Shown: positions 8,630-17,992, counted from the stretch's first letter. The stretch is 64,000 bases of DNA from Streptomyces sp. NBC_00083 (GCF_026343295.1 NZ_JAPELY010000003.1:372001-436000); one strand, 5' to 3'. Translations and numbers: made by a program. Notes: generated by a model from the letters alone, not told the origin.

Positions 8630-10082
8630 ACTCCATCGCCGCGCGGTCCAGGAGCTCGTCGTCGGCCGAGACCTCGCCGCGCGAGGCGATGACCTCCGCG
8701 CCGCCCTCCGGCATCGCGCCGATGAGGCCGGTCGCCGCGGCCTGGGCGGCGCCGATCAGCTCCGGGTGCGCCGTGCCGACGATGCCGAGGCCCGCGTACT
8801 GCTCGAGCCGGGCACGCGAGTCGGCGATGTCGAGGTTGCGCATGGTGAGCTGGCCGATCCGGTCCACCGGGCCGAACGCGGAGTCCTCGGTGCGCTCCAT
8901 CGACAGCTTGTCCGGGTGGTAACTGAACGCGGGGCCCGTGGTGTTGAGGATCGAGTAGTCCTCGCCGCGCCGCAGCCGCAGCGTCACCTCGCCGGTGACG
9001 GCGGAGCCGACCCAGCGCTGGAGCGACTCGCGGACCATCAGCGCCTGCGGGTCGAGCCAGCGGCCCTCGTACATCAGCCGGCCGAGCCGCCGGCCCTCGT
9101 TGTAGTACTGGGCGAGGGTGTCCTCGTTGTGGATCGCGTTGACGAGCCGCTCGTACGCCGCGTGCAGCAGCGCCATGCCGGGGGCCTCGTAGATCCCGCG
9201 GCTCTTCGCCTCGATGATCCGGTTCTCGATCTGGTCGGACATGCCCATGCCGTGGCGGCCGCCGATCGCGTTGGCCTCCATGACGAGGTCGACCGGTGAG
9301 GCGAAGTCCTTGCCGTTGATCGTGACCGGGCGGCCCTGGACGAACCCGATCGTCACGTCCTCGGTGGGGATCTCCACGGACGGGTCCCAGAAGCGCACGC
9401 CCATGATCGGCTCGACGGTCTCGACACCCGTGTCCAGGTGTTCGAGGGTCTTGGCCTCGTGGGTGGCGCCCCAGATGTTGGCGTCGGTGGAGTACGCCTT
9501 CTCCGTGCTGTCGCGGTAGGGCAGGTCGTGGGCGAGCAGCCACTCCGACATTTCCTTGCGGCCGCCGAGCTCGGTCACGAAGTCCGCGTCGAGCCAGGGC
9601 TTGTAGATCCGCAGGTGCGGGTTGGCGAGCAGACCGTAACGGTAGAACCGCTCGATGTCGTTGCCCTTGAAGGTCGAGCCGTCGCCCCAGATCTGGACGT
9701 TGTCCTCCAGCATCGCCCGCACCAGGAGGGTGCCGGTGACGGCACGGCCCAGGGGGGTGGTGTTGAAGTAGGCACGGCCGCCCGAGCGGATGTGGAACGC
9801 GCCGCACGCGAGCGCGGCCAGGCCCTCCTCGACCAGCGCCGCCCGGCAGTCGACCAGGCGCGCGATCTCGGCACCGTAGGCCTGGGCGCGGCCGGGCACC
9901 GACGCGATGTCGGGCTCGTCGTACTGGCCGATGTCGGCGGTGTAGGTGCACGGGACGGCGCCCTTGTCGCGCATCCACGCGACCGCGACGGACGTGTCGA
10001 GTCCGCCGGAGAAGGCGATGCCGACGCGCTCGCCGGCGGGCAGGGAGGTGAGAACCTTGGACATGGGAAGAGTATTCATCAT
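8616..10082 (-). CDS. argG: Argininosuccinate synthase
   Basis: Catalyses ATP-dependent condensation of citrulline and aspartate to argininosuccinate in arginine biosynthesis. The 488 residues include the N-type ATP pyrophosphatase P-loop AFSGGLDTS near residue 23 and the conserved WGDGSTFKGNDIERFYRY. Length and sequence fit the longer ArgG subtype known from E. coli, rather than the roughly 400-residue form usual in arginine operons. No other arginine gene is adjacent. The first ATG (10082) lies inside an AT-rich palindromic segment that may bind ArgR; a second in-frame start is Met7 at 10064. The final codons run into a tandem repeat. Confidence 0.95.
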   Translation of the reverse strand: MMNTLPMSKVLTSLPAGERVGIAFSGGLDTSVAVAWMRDKGAVPCTYTADIGQYDEPDIASVPGRAQAYGAEIARLVDCRAALVEEGLAALACGAFHIRSGGRAYFNTTPLGRAVTGTLLVRAMLEDNVQIWGDGSTFKGNDIERFYRYGLLANPHLRIYKPWLDADFVTELGGRKEMSEWLLAHDLPYRDSTEKAYSTDANIWGATHEAKTLEHLDTGVETVEPIMGVRFWDPSVEIPTEDVTIGFVQGRPVTINGKDFASPVDLVMEANAIGGRHGMGMSDQIENRIIEAKSRGIYEAPGMALLHAAYERLVNAIHNEDTLAQYYNEGRRLGRLMYEGRWLDPQALMVRESLQRWVGSAVTGEVTLRLRRGEDYSILNTTGPAFSYHPDKLSMERTEDSAFGPVDRIGQLTMRNLDIADSRARLEQYAGLGIVGTAHPELIGAAQAAATGLIGAMPEGGAEVIASRGEVSADDELLDRAAMESGTD

Positions 10083-10100
10083 TCCGAATGTTTATGCAAG
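10073..10100. promoter_or_regulatory. ARG-box-like sequence overlapping the argG start
   Basis: An AT-rich stretch contains the perfect inverted repeat CATTC-c-GAATG (10080-10090). Read on the minus strand, positions 10100-10083 resemble the arginine repressor half-site pair (TGCAT...ATTC). Its position over the argG start fits ArgR control, but the match to the consensus is partial. Confidence 0.5.
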
Positions 10101-10270
10101 CGAGGTCGTTGCTGCGGCTGAGCGAGGTCGTCGCCGCGGCTAGTTGACGTAGTACGGCCGGGGACCTCGCCAAGTGTTCCGAGGGCAGCCGTCGGGCACG
10201 AGACCGCGGGCCGGGCGCGCCTAGCGTTCCCACGTACTCAAGTTCTCCGGCATGGAAAGGAGGTGGCGTG

Positions 10271-11455
10271 ATGCCGTCCCGCAGTTCGACACCGGCCCTG
10301 CTCGCGTTGTCGCTGGGCTACTTCAGTCTGGGGACGATCTCACTGGCGGTGGTCGGGCTCAATGGCCCCATCGGGGACGATCTGCAGGTGGCGCCGGCTC
10401 GCGTGGGCTTTCTGGTCACGGTCTTCGCGCTCACGTTCGCCCTGTTCGCCCCGGCGGCCCCGATCCTGCTGCGCCGCTGGAACCGCAGAAGGGTCCTGCT
10501 CCTCGGGATAGGACTGCTCACCGTGGGCGCGGTGCTCGGCGCGGTCGCCCCCAGCTACGGCTTCCTCGCCGCGACTCGGGTCGTCGGCGCGATGGGCGCG
10601 GCCGTCTTCGGGCCCGGGGCCTCGGCGGCCGGCTCCCTGATCGTCCCGCCCGAGCGCAGGCAGCGCGCCCTCGCGACCGTCTTCGCCGGAATGACGGCGG
10701 CCGCGGTCCTCGGGGTGCCGCTCGCCTCGTTCCTCGGCGGCAGCCTCGGCTGGCGCCCCGCGATGCTCGGCGTCGCCGCGCTCTCGGCGCTCGGATGCCT
10801 GCTCGTCGCGGTGTACGTGCCGGAGATCCCCTCCGGCGAGCCGCCCACCGTCGCGGCCTACCGCGACACCCTGCGGACCCCCGCCGCGCTCTCGACCGTG
10901 TCGACGACGCTGCTGTTCATGGCGGCCCAGTTCACCGTGTACGGCATCGCGGGCGCCTATCTCAAGGACCGTTTCGGTGCCTCGCCGGGGCTGATCTCGG
11001 TCACGCTGCTCGCCTTCGGCGTCATCGGGGTCCTCGGCAACGCCGCTTCGCCCCGGATCGCCGAGAGGCTCGGCGGCCCGCGCACCATCACCATCGCGGT
11101 CGCCGGCCTCGCCGCCGGATTCCTGCTCCTCCTGATCGCCCCGCACTCCGGGCCGGGCCTGGTGCTCTTCGCGCTCTGGGCGTTCTTCAGCCAGATGTAC
11201 CAGGCGCCCCAGCAGGCCCGCCTGGTGGAGCTGCTGCCCGCGCAGCCCGGCCTGATCCTCGCGATGAACGCCGCCGCCCTCTACCTCGGTATGAGCCTCG
11301 GCAGCTTCATCGGCAGCGCCCTGCTGCCCGGTATGGGCGCGGGCCCCATCCCGGCCGTCGCGCTCGTCATCCTCGCCGTCGCCGCCGTCACGCACGCCTC
11401 TTCGGCGCGCAGAGTCGCGGTGGGCGAGCCCACCATCCCGGTCCCCGCGCCCTAG
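10271..11455 (+). CDS. MFS transporter (sugar/drug efflux type)
   Basis: A 394-residue inner-membrane protein with 12 predicted transmembrane helices of the DHA1 / sugar-efflux branch of the major facilitator superfamily. The first helix reads LALSLGYFSLGTISL, and loop 2-3 has LLRRWNRRRVLL in the place of motif A. Substrate unknown. AGGAGG at 10258-10263 is well placed for the ATG at 10271; a GTG at 10268 is also possible. The last codons and stop are partly duplicated downstream. The SnoaL-like gene follows after 148 bp and may share its transcript. Confidence 0.85.
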   Translation: MPSRSSTPALLALSLGYFSLGTISLAVVGLNGPIGDDLQVAPARVGFLVTVFALTFALFAPAAPILLRRWNRRRVLLLGIGLLTVGAVLGAVAPSYGFLAATRVVGAMGAAVFGPGASAAGSLIVPPERRQRALATVFAGMTAAAVLGVPLASFLGGSLGWRPAMLGVAALSALGCLLVAVYVPEIPSGEPPTVAAYRDTLRTPAALSTVSTTLLFMAAQFTVYGIAGAYLKDRFGASPGLISVTLLAFGVIGVLGNAASPRIAERLGGPRTITIAVAGLAAGFLLLLIAPHSGPGLVLFALWAFFSQMYQAPQQARLVELLPAQPGLILAMNAAALYLGMSLGSFIGSALLPGMGAGPIPAVALVILAVAAVTHASSARRVAVGEPTIPVPAP

Positions 11456-11504
11456 CGGGCCACTTCGTGGGCCCAGCGCCCTAGCCGGCCACCCCGTGGG
11501 CCCC
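11447..11504. repeat. Imperfect 29-bp tandem duplication at the MFS gene 3' end
   Basis: GCGCCCTAG at 11447 begins a 29-bp unit that repeats at 11476 with five mismatches. The first copy holds the stop codon of the MFS gene; the second reproduces it downstream. Confidence 0.7.
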
Positions 11505-11603
11505 GCGCCACAGCGGGGGACTGCACTGGTCCCGCCGGCCACGGCCGGACCCGCGCCCACGCCCGCACACACCGTCACGTCATCACCACATCAGGGAGTC
11601 ACC

Positions 11604-11993
11604 GTGTCCAACCACGCCGAGTCCGTGCGCGACGTCCAGCTCGTCCGCGACTACATTGAGAACATCTGGAACGAGGGCCTGACCGGCCGCGCCGACGAGT
11701 ACCTGGCCGAGCACCTCATCCAGCACAACCCCAACCTGCCCGACGGCCGCAAGCCCCTCGTCGACTTCATCGACGGTTTCCGCGAGCAGCTGCCCGAAGC
11801 CCGCTTCGAGATCCGCCGGACGGCGGGGGAGGGCGGCCTGGTCTTCGCCCACTCCCACTTCCGGCCGGAGCCGGGCCACCGCGGCGTGGTCGTCGTCGAC
11901 ATCTTCCGCATCGAGGACGGCCGCATCGTGGAGCACTGGGACGTCCGCGAGGACGTGCCGGAGACCACGCTCAGCGGCAACGAGGTCCACTGA
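11604..11993 (+). CDS. SnoaL-like / NTF2-fold protein
   Basis: A 129-residue protein with the SnoaL-like polyketide cyclase / nuclear transport factor 2 cone fold: the N-terminal helix RDYIENIWNEGLTGRADEYL, then DFIDGFREQLPEARFEI and the closing strand pair VVVDIFRIEDGRIVEHWDV. Stand-alone members are often enzymes of unknown substrate or binding proteins. The GTG at 11604 has GGGAG six bases upstream. A GC-rich terminator follows at 12031. Confidence 0.8.
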   Translation: MSNHAESVRDVQLVRDYIENIWNEGLTGRADEYLAEHLIQHNPNLPDGRKPLVDFIDGFREQLPEARFEIRRTAGEGGLVFAHSHFRPEPGHRGVVVVDIFRIEDGRIVEHWDVREDVPETTLSGNEVH

Positions 11994-12030
11994 GCGCAGG
12001 CGTACGCCGCTGCATCGCACACGCACAGCC

Positions 12031-12063
12031 GTGCCCCGCCCCGGGATTCGGGGGGCGGGGCAC
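12031..12063. terminator. Bidirectional hairpin terminator
   Basis: GTGCCCCGCCCC (12031-12042) pairs perfectly with GGGGCGGGGCAC (12052-12063) around a 9-base loop. It lies between the SnoaL-like gene and the converging XRE-TPR regulator gene. Confidence 0.8.
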
Positions 12064-12136
12064 CGCGCGCATCCGCGGTGGACCACCGGTTGGGCCTGCG
12101 GCTGCTCCCCGCCCGAACGGACCCGCTCCGGTCCGG

Positions 12137-13543
12137 CTACCGGCGGTGTCGCGCGCTCTCGCCGGTCGCCGGTGCCGGGACATCCGCCGGGCGGCGTGTC
12201 CGCTCGCCGGGGGCGGTGCGCGGAGCGGGTGTCGGCTGGAGGCCGCTCGCCGACAGGGCCGCGTCATAGGCGACGAGGGCGCGCTCGGTGTGACCCTCGT
12301 TCCGCCATAGGTCGCCGATGAGACGCCAGTGCTCCGCGACCTCGTAGGTGGGGTCGAAGAGCCTCAGCTCGTGGGCGGCCGCTTCGAGGACCTGCTCGCC
12401 GAGAGCGCTCTCCTCGCGCAGGAAGTGCACCTTCGCGAGGATGGTCCGGGCGCAGGCCGTGAGGACCCGTGGTTCGCTCCCGAGAACCTCCAGAGCGCGC
12501 TCGGCCCGCGCTGCGGCCTGTGTCCAGTCGCCGAGCGCGATGTCGGCCTGCGCCAGGCAGAGTTCGCAGCGGGCCATCTCATCGGCGGTGCCGGCCGCGG
12601 CGAGGGACTCCTGCGCGTCCAGGAGAAGGTCCTTGGCGCGGTCGAGTCGGGGGGCCTCCGCCTCCAGGAGCAACAGCCCGTAATTCATCTTGAGCGTGGC
12701 GACATGGCGCACGTTGTCGTCCTCGGCCATCATCGCCAGCGCCCGCTCGGTGAGGGCCAGAGCCTCGGCCCGCTGCCCGCGTGACGAAGCGATCATGGCC
12801 GCGTTCCAGTACACCGCGCCCCGCGCCGCCCGCGCACCCTGCTTCTCGGCGACCGCGATGAGCCGCTGAGCCATGAGATGGGCCCGGGTGCGGTCCCCGC
12901 GCATGCGATAGCAGCCCATGAGCGTCGAACCGAGCTGAATGTGATCGACCGTCACATCGAGTCCCAGCGAGTCCAGTTTGCTCATGGCCCGCTCGCCGAT
13001 CTCGATGCCGATCGTGATGTCGCCCATGGTCCGGTAGCACCGGATCAGGGCCACGGCCGTCCGGCACCACTCGTCCGACCCGGCCGCCACCGCCCGGTCG
13101 GCGTAGACGTCCTCCAGGAGTGGGATCGCGGCCTCCAGGCGGCCGAGCTTCTCCAGCGCGGAGGCCTGGCCCACCCGGGCACGGCGTTTCATGGCGGCGT
13201 CCAACGGCAGTTTCCCGGTGAGCAGATCGCTGAACGTCCACAGCGCCTCGCCGTCCGCGCCGTTGCGCAGGGCCATCTCGGCGAAGGCCAGCCTGAGGCC
13301 GGCCTCCTCCGTCTCGTGCTCGTCGAGCCCCGTCCGCAGATATGCGGCGCTGCAGCCCAGCTTCTGGGCCAGCGTGGCGAGCACCGTCTCCGAAGGTGCT
13401 CGCTTGCCCGCCTCGATCAGTGACACGTAGCTGGTGGAAATCTCGTCGGACGCGAGGTCCTGCTGCTTGAGGCCGCGCTGGACCCGCAGTTCCCGCAGGC
13501 GTCGGCCCAGGGCGGCGGGGGAGGAGGGCTCTGTGTGATCCAC
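12137..13543 (-). CDS. XRE family regulator with C-terminal TPR-like repeats
   Basis: 468 residues. An N-terminal Cro/C1 helix-turn-helix (LGRRLRELRVQRGLKQQDLA, then STSYVSLIEAGKRAPS) is followed by about 380 residues of helical TPR-like repeats. This resembles peptide-sensing or stress regulators such as the SARP-associated TPR proteins. The GTG at 13543 is supported by AAGGAG seven bases upstream; the codons before it are unlike the family. The gene contains one exact copy of the 12-bp palindrome GAGAGCGCTCTC (12401-12412), read as ESAL on the coding strand. Targets and ligand are unknown. Confidence 0.8.
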   Translation of the reverse strand: MDHTEPSSPAALGRRLRELRVQRGLKQQDLASDEISTSYVSLIEAGKRAPSETVLATLAQKLGCSAAYLRTGLDEHETEEAGLRLAFAEMALRNGADGEALWTFSDLLTGKLPLDAAMKRRARVGQASALEKLGRLEAAIPLLEDVYADRAVAAGSDEWCRTAVALIRCYRTMGDITIGIEIGERAMSKLDSLGLDVTVDHIQLGSTLMGCYRMRGDRTRAHLMAQRLIAVAEKQGARAARGAVYWNAAMIASSRGQRAEALALTERALAMMAEDDNVRHVATLKMNYGLLLLEAEAPRLDRAKDLLLDAQESLAAAGTADEMARCELCLAQADIALGDWTQAAARAERALEVLGSEPRVLTACARTILAKVHFLREESALGEQVLEAAAHELRLFDPTYEVAEHWRLIGDLWRNEGHTERALVAYDAALSASGLQPTPAPRTAPGERTRRPADVPAPATGESARHRR

Positions 13544-13771
13544 GGCGACTCCTTCGAGCAACGGTCCTTGACTCCGATCATGACAAGCGGAACCACCCAC
13601 CGCAAGCGCCTGGTTCGCCGCCGTCCGACTGGCCGGATGACCGGGAGTCGACGTGCGGAGTCAAGGCCCGGCGGATGCGAGTGGCTCGGTCCGGCGCATG
13701 CGATGCCCGGCCCGTGCGGGGCGCGCGATCGAACGGCGGCGCCGGACCGCGTCCCGTGTGCTGACGAAGGC

Positions 13772-16036
13772 TCAGCGCGCCGGCGGGAGTTCTCCCGGAA
13801 CGCGGCGGAGTGGGGCGGGGCCCGGGACCACTCCGGCACCGCGGGCGCCCCTCGCCTCGTACGGGACGTGGCAGGACGCGGTGTGTCCCGCCGCCGGGTC
13901 CGCGGGGACCGGCGCCGGAGTCTCGTGCTCGCACATCCCGCGCCGCCGCTCGTCGAGGGCGGCGTACACGGTGCAGCGCCCGCGGAAGCGGCACCCCGTC
14001 AACAGGTCGGTACGGCCGGGGAGTTCGGCGCCCGGGGGGACCCGGATGCGGGCCCGCTCGGCCACCGGGTCGGGCAACGGTACGGCGGACAGGAGGGCCC
14101 GGGTGTAGGGGTGGCGCGGGGCGGTGAAGACGTCGTCGACGGGGCCGCTCTCCACGGTCCGGCCCGCGTACATCACCACGACCCGGTCGGCGATCTGACG
14201 CACCACGGCCAGGTCGTGCGTCACGAACAGGCACGCGGGCCCCTGGCCGGTCCGCAGCCCGCGCAGCAGATCGAGGATGCCGGCCTGCACGGATACGTCG
14301 AGGGCCGAGACCGGCTCGTCGAGGAGCAGGAGATCGGGCCGGACGACCAACGCCCGTGCCAGGGCGATGCGTTGGCGCTGGCCGCCGGAGAAGTGGTGCG
14401 GGCGGCGCTCCGCGTCGGCGGCGTCCAGCCCCACCCGGCGCAGGACCTCCGGCACGCGCGCCGCGATGTCCGCCTTGGTCGCGCTCCGGGCGCGCAGCGG
14501 CTCGGCCACGATGTCGGCGACCCGCATCCTGGGATCGAGGCCGGCCATCGGGTCCTGCACGAGGATCTGTACGGAGCCGCGCAGCCGGCGGACGTCGGCG
14601 CGGCTCAGCGTGGCCGTGTCGAGCCCCGCGACCTCGATGGACCCGGAGTCCGGGGCAGCGAGGGCGATGATCTCCATCAGGGTGGTGGTCTTCCCCGACC
14701 CCGACTCGCCCACCAGGGCCACGGTCTCCCCCCGGCCGACCTCCAGGTCCACCCGGTCGAGCACGACCCGGCGCCCCGCCGCCGCCCGGCGGCCGAACAG
14801 ACCCGGCCGGCCGGGTGCCGGAAGTGACTTGGCGAGCGCCGTGACACGCAGCGGCGGCGCTCCGTCCGAGCTCCCGTGCGAAGCCCCGTTCGTAGCTGCG
14901 CCCGTGGTCCTGTCCGCGGTGCTGCCCGGGGTTCCGGTCGGCGACGCGCGACGCGGAGGGACGGCCGTGGCGGAGGCAGGAAACAATGCGGAAGCGTACT
15001 GCCCCACGAGAGCGTCCGACCGGAAGCAGGCAGCCAAGTGCGCCTCTGGGGCGAGCAGTTGGGTCCCGGCGCCGGGCTCCGCCAGATCCGGTCCGACGTC
15101 GGCCCCCGCAAGCTCCGGCTCGGCCTCCCGGCAGGTATCCGTGGCCAAGGGGCAGCGCGGGGCGAAGGCGCACCCGGGGCCCGTGCTGTCCGGGCCGGCC
15201 GCGACACCGGGGATCGGGGTGAGGGGGACGGCGGCGTCCAGGCGGGGGACCGAGCCGAGCAGGCCCAGGGTGTACGGCATGCGCGGGTGCGAGAACAGCG
15301 CTTCCACGGGGCCCGTTTCGACGATGCGCCCCGCGTACATGACGGCCACCCGGTCGGCCGTCCTCGCGATCACCCCGAGGTCGTGGCTGACGAGCAGCAG
15401 CGCCGCGCCGGTCGCCCGCCGCGCGCTCTCCAGGGCGTCCAGCACCTGTGCCTGGATCGTGGCATCCAGTGCGCTGGTCGGCTCGTCCGCCACGATCACA
15501 TCGGGATCGTTGGCGATCGCTGTCGCGATCATGGCGCGTTGGCGCAGCCCGCCGGAGAGTTCGTGCGGATACGAGCGTGCGACACGCCCGGGATCGGGGA
15601 CGCCCACGACGTCGAGCAGCTCAACGGCGCGCGCGCGTGCCAAGGGGCGTGCGGGGCGGGGGCGTTGGTGAATCCGGAGCGCCTCACCGATCTGGTCGCC
15701 GATGTGCTGGGCCGGGTTGAAGGCGGCGAGCGGGTCCTGGAAGACCATCGCGATGCGCCGGCCACGCAGCCTGGCCAGCTCGCGCACGGGCAGACCGACG
15801 AGCTCGGTGCCGAGCAGCCGTACCGAGCCGCTCGCCCGCGCCCCGGCCGGCAGCAGGCCGAGAAGCGCCAGGGCCGTCGACGTCTTGCCGGCCCCGGACT
15901 CGCCGACCAGGCCCAGCACTTCGCCACGGCGCAGCGTGAACGCCACCCCGCGCACGACGGGCAGCGGCTTACGGTCACGACCGGCGAACGACACCCGCAG
16001 ATCCCGTACCTCCAGCACCGGAGGAGCGGCACTCAT
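13772..16036 (-). CDS. Fused double ABC ATPase of an oligopeptide-type importer (DppD-DppF type)
   Basis: 754 residues carrying two complete nucleotide-binding domains. The first has Walker A GESGAGKTS, signature LSGGLRQR and Walker B VIVADEPTSALD. The second has Walker A GESGSGKTT, signature FSGGQRQR and Walker B LLLLDEPVSALD. Each half ends in the oligopeptide/dipeptide transporter C-terminal region with clustered cysteines (CAFAPRCPLATDTC and CRFRGRC). A Ser/Thr/Pro-rich linker joins them. In many bacteria these halves are separate genes. The ATG at 16036 overlaps the permease stop (ATGA), so translation is likely coupled. Confidence 0.92.
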   Translation of the reverse strand: MSAAPPVLEVRDLRVSFAGRDRKPLPVVRGVAFTLRRGEVLGLVGESGAGKTSTALALLGLLPAGARASGSVRLLGTELVGLPVRELARLRGRRIAMVFQDPLAAFNPAQHIGDQIGEALRIHQRPRPARPLARARAVELLDVVGVPDPGRVARSYPHELSGGLRQRAMIATAIANDPDVIVADEPTSALDATIQAQVLDALESARRATGAALLLVSHDLGVIARTADRVAVMYAGRIVETGPVEALFSHPRMPYTLGLLGSVPRLDAAVPLTPIPGVAAGPDSTGPGCAFAPRCPLATDTCREAEPELAGADVGPDLAEPGAGTQLLAPEAHLAACFRSDALVGQYASALFPASATAVPPRRASPTGTPGSTADRTTGAATNGASHGSSDGAPPLRVTALAKSLPAPGRPGLFGRRAAAGRRVVLDRVDLEVGRGETVALVGESGSGKTTTLMEIIALAAPDSGSIEVAGLDTATLSRADVRRLRGSVQILVQDPMAGLDPRMRVADIVAEPLRARSATKADIAARVPEVLRRVGLDAADAERRPHHFSGGQRQRIALARALVVRPDLLLLDEPVSALDVSVQAGILDLLRGLRTGQGPACLFVTHDLAVVRQIADRVVVMYAGRTVESGPVDDVFTAPRHPYTRALLSAVPLPDPVAERARIRVPPGAELPGRTDLLTGCRFRGRCTVYAALDERRRGMCEHETPAPVPADPAAGHTASCHVPYEARGARGAGVVPGPAPLRRVPGELPPAR

Positions 16037-16956
16037 CGCCCGCCCTCCCCCCGGTCCGAGCCGACGTCCAGGACGTCCCGCAGAGCGTCGCCGACCAGGT
16101 GTACCGCCAGGACGAAGAGCAGCAGCGCACCGGCGGGGAAGAAGAACATCCAGGGGCAGGTCAGCGCCACGTCGCTGCCCGCGGCGATGAGCGTGCCCAG
16201 GGACACGTCCGGCGGCTGCACCCCGAAACCGAAGTAGGACAGGCCCGTCTCGCTGATCACGGCCGCGGCTACCGCGACCGTCGCGTCGGTGATGAGGAAC
16301 GAGGCGAGGTGCGGCAGCACGTGCCGCGCGATGATCCGGAACGGTCCGACCCCCATGTGCCGGGCTGCGGCCACGAACGGGCGTTCGCGCAGCGAGCGCG
16401 TCATGACGCGGACCGCCCGCGCGGTGATCATCCAGCCGACCGCGGCCAGCAGAAGGGCGAGCGCCGGCCAGCCGAACCGGCGCAGCTCGGGTGCGAGCAG
16501 CACGAGGAGCAGAAAGCCGGGGACCACGAGCAGCAGATCGACCACGAACATCAGTGCCCGGTCCACCCAGCCCCCGAAGTATCCGGCGCAGGTGCCGAAC
16601 ACCGCCCCGAGCGCCGTGCCGGCCGGGGCCACCACCGCTCCGATGAGCAGCGACTTCTGCAGCCCCCGTACCGTCTGCGCGAAAACGTCCTGCCCGATGC
16701 GGCTCGTGCCCATCCAGTGCCGGGCGCTCGGGGCGTCGCGCAATGCGGCGTAGTCGATGTCGGTGTGGCTCCAGGGCGTCAGGCAGGGACCCGCGTACGC
16801 CAGCAGAACGAGCCCCGCGAGCAGCGCACTGCCGGTCCACGCCCGGGGCGACCGCAGCAGCGCCAGGCCGGTCACGGCGCCGCGCCCGCGCAGCAGGGTG
16901 GCCGGCCCGTCCATCGCGGCCTGCCCCCTCGCCGCTTTCGACGGCCGGCCCCTCAC
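16033..16956 (-). CDS. ABC transporter permease, DppC type
   Basis: 307 residues with an N-terminal anchor helix and about five more transmembrane segments. The cytoplasmic coupling loop, about residues 203-222 (RHMGVGPFRIIARHVLPHL), is the EAA motif of binding-protein-dependent importers. It would pair with the upstream DppB-type permease. The GTG at 16956 is chosen because it makes a 4-bp GTGA overlap with the upstream gene's stop; the ATG at 16914 is an alternative giving 293 residues. The 3' end overlaps the fused ATPase by 4 bp. Confidence 0.9.
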   Translation of the reverse strand: MRGRPSKAARGQAAMDGPATLLRGRGAVTGLALLRSPRAWTGSALLAGLVLLAYAGPCLTPWSHTDIDYAALRDAPSARHWMGTSRIGQDVFAQTVRGLQKSLLIGAVVAPAGTALGAVFGTCAGYFGGWVDRALMFVVDLLLVVPGFLLLVLLAPELRRFGWPALALLLAAVGWMITARAVRVMTRSLRERPFVAAARHMGVGPFRIIARHVLPHLASFLITDATVAVAAAVISETGLSYFGFGVQPPDVSLGTLIAAGSDVALTCPWMFFFPAGALLLFVLAVHLVGDALRDVLDVGSDRGEGGR

Positions 16957-17936
16957 GGTTCGCGCACCCGCGGGTCGAGCGCCGCGTGCAGGACGTCCGC
17001 GACGAAGCCCGCGAGCAGCACGGTCACCGCCGCGAACAGGTCGACCGCGACCACCGAGTTGATGTCGCCCTTCTGTGCCGAATCCATGAACCAGCTGCCC
17101 ATGCCGGGCCAGCCGAAGATCTCCTCGGTGAACACGGCCCCCGTGAACAGCGTCAGGAAGCCGAACGAGAAGAAGGTGGTCAGCGGGATCAGCGAGGTGC
17201 GAACACCGTGCCGCAGCAGCGCCCGGCCGGGCGTGAGCCCCTTGGCTTGCGCGGTGCGCAGATGGTCGGCGCCGAGGACGTCGAGGGTCGCCGCGCGTTG
17301 GTAGCGGCTGTACGAGGCGATCGCGCCGAGCGCCACCGTGGCCGCGGGCAGCGCCATATGGGTTGCACGGTCGCGGAGTTGGGTCCATGCCGACCCGGTG
17401 AGGCCCGGTGTCCGTTCGCCCGTGTAGCGGATCACCGTGTGCCCCGCACTCTGGTTGAACCAGAGGGCGCTCTCCTTGAGGAGCAGCGCGAGCACGAACG
17501 TCGGCACCGAAAGGACGAGGAACGACAGGACGGTCAGGGCCCGGTCGGACAGCCGGTGCCTCCGTACCGCCGCCCACAGGCCGGCGAGCACACCGAGTCC
17601 GGTGCCGGCCACGGTGCCGACGAGCAGCAGCCGGGCGGAGACCCCGGCCCTGCGGCCGAATTCGGCGTTCACCGATGTTCCGTCGACGGTGCGGCCCAGG
17701 TCGCCATGGACGGCCCGTACCGCCCAGTGCCCGAAACGCTCCAGGACCGGGGTCCGGTCGTCGGCGCCGAGCAGCGCGAGCTCCCGGTCGACCGCCGCGG
17801 CCGGCGGACGCGGCTGGCGGTCCTCGAAGTAGGCGCGCGGGCTGAGCGCGGCGGAGGCGATGAGATAGGACAGGAAGGCCGAGAAGAGCAGTAGGACCGC
17901 ACCGTGCGCGAGGCGCATGAACAGGCGGCGGATCAC
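16953..17936 (-). CDS. ABC transporter permease, DppB type
   Basis: 327 residues, a polytopic membrane protein of the dipeptide/oligopeptide/nickel importer class. It has an N-terminal transmembrane helix, a long external loop, and the EAA-type coupling loop TAQAKGLTPGRALLRHGVRTS. The C-terminal part includes FTEEIFGWPGMGSWFMDSA, typical of DppB. The GTG at 17936 has GAGGAG five bases upstream. It is the first gene of the B-C-DF operon and is divergent from the binding lipoprotein gene. Confidence 0.92.
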   Translation of the reverse strand: MIRRLFMRLAHGAVLLLFSAFLSYLIASAALSPRAYFEDRQPRPPAAAVDRELALLGADDRTPVLERFGHWAVRAVHGDLGRTVDGTSVNAEFGRRAGVSARLLLVGTVAGTGLGVLAGLWAAVRRHRLSDRALTVLSFLVLSVPTFVLALLLKESALWFNQSAGHTVIRYTGERTPGLTGSAWTQLRDRATHMALPAATVALGAIASYSRYQRAATLDVLGADHLRTAQAKGLTPGRALLRHGVRTSLIPLTTFFSFGFLTLFTGAVFTEEIFGWPGMGSWFMDSAQKGDINSVVAVDLFAAVTVLLAGFVADVLHAALDPRVREP

Positions 17937-17982
17937 GAGTCTCTCCTCAAGTGGCTTGACGGCGCGCTCGGTTCACCCGTCA

Positions 17983-17992
17983 TGACATGTCA
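17983..17992. promoter_or_regulatory. Palindrome TGACATGTCA in the divergent promoter region
   Basis: A perfect 10-bp palindrome in an AT-richer stretch between the permease operon and the binding-protein gene. It may be an operator controlling both halves of the transporter; only position and symmetry support this. Confidence 0.35.
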
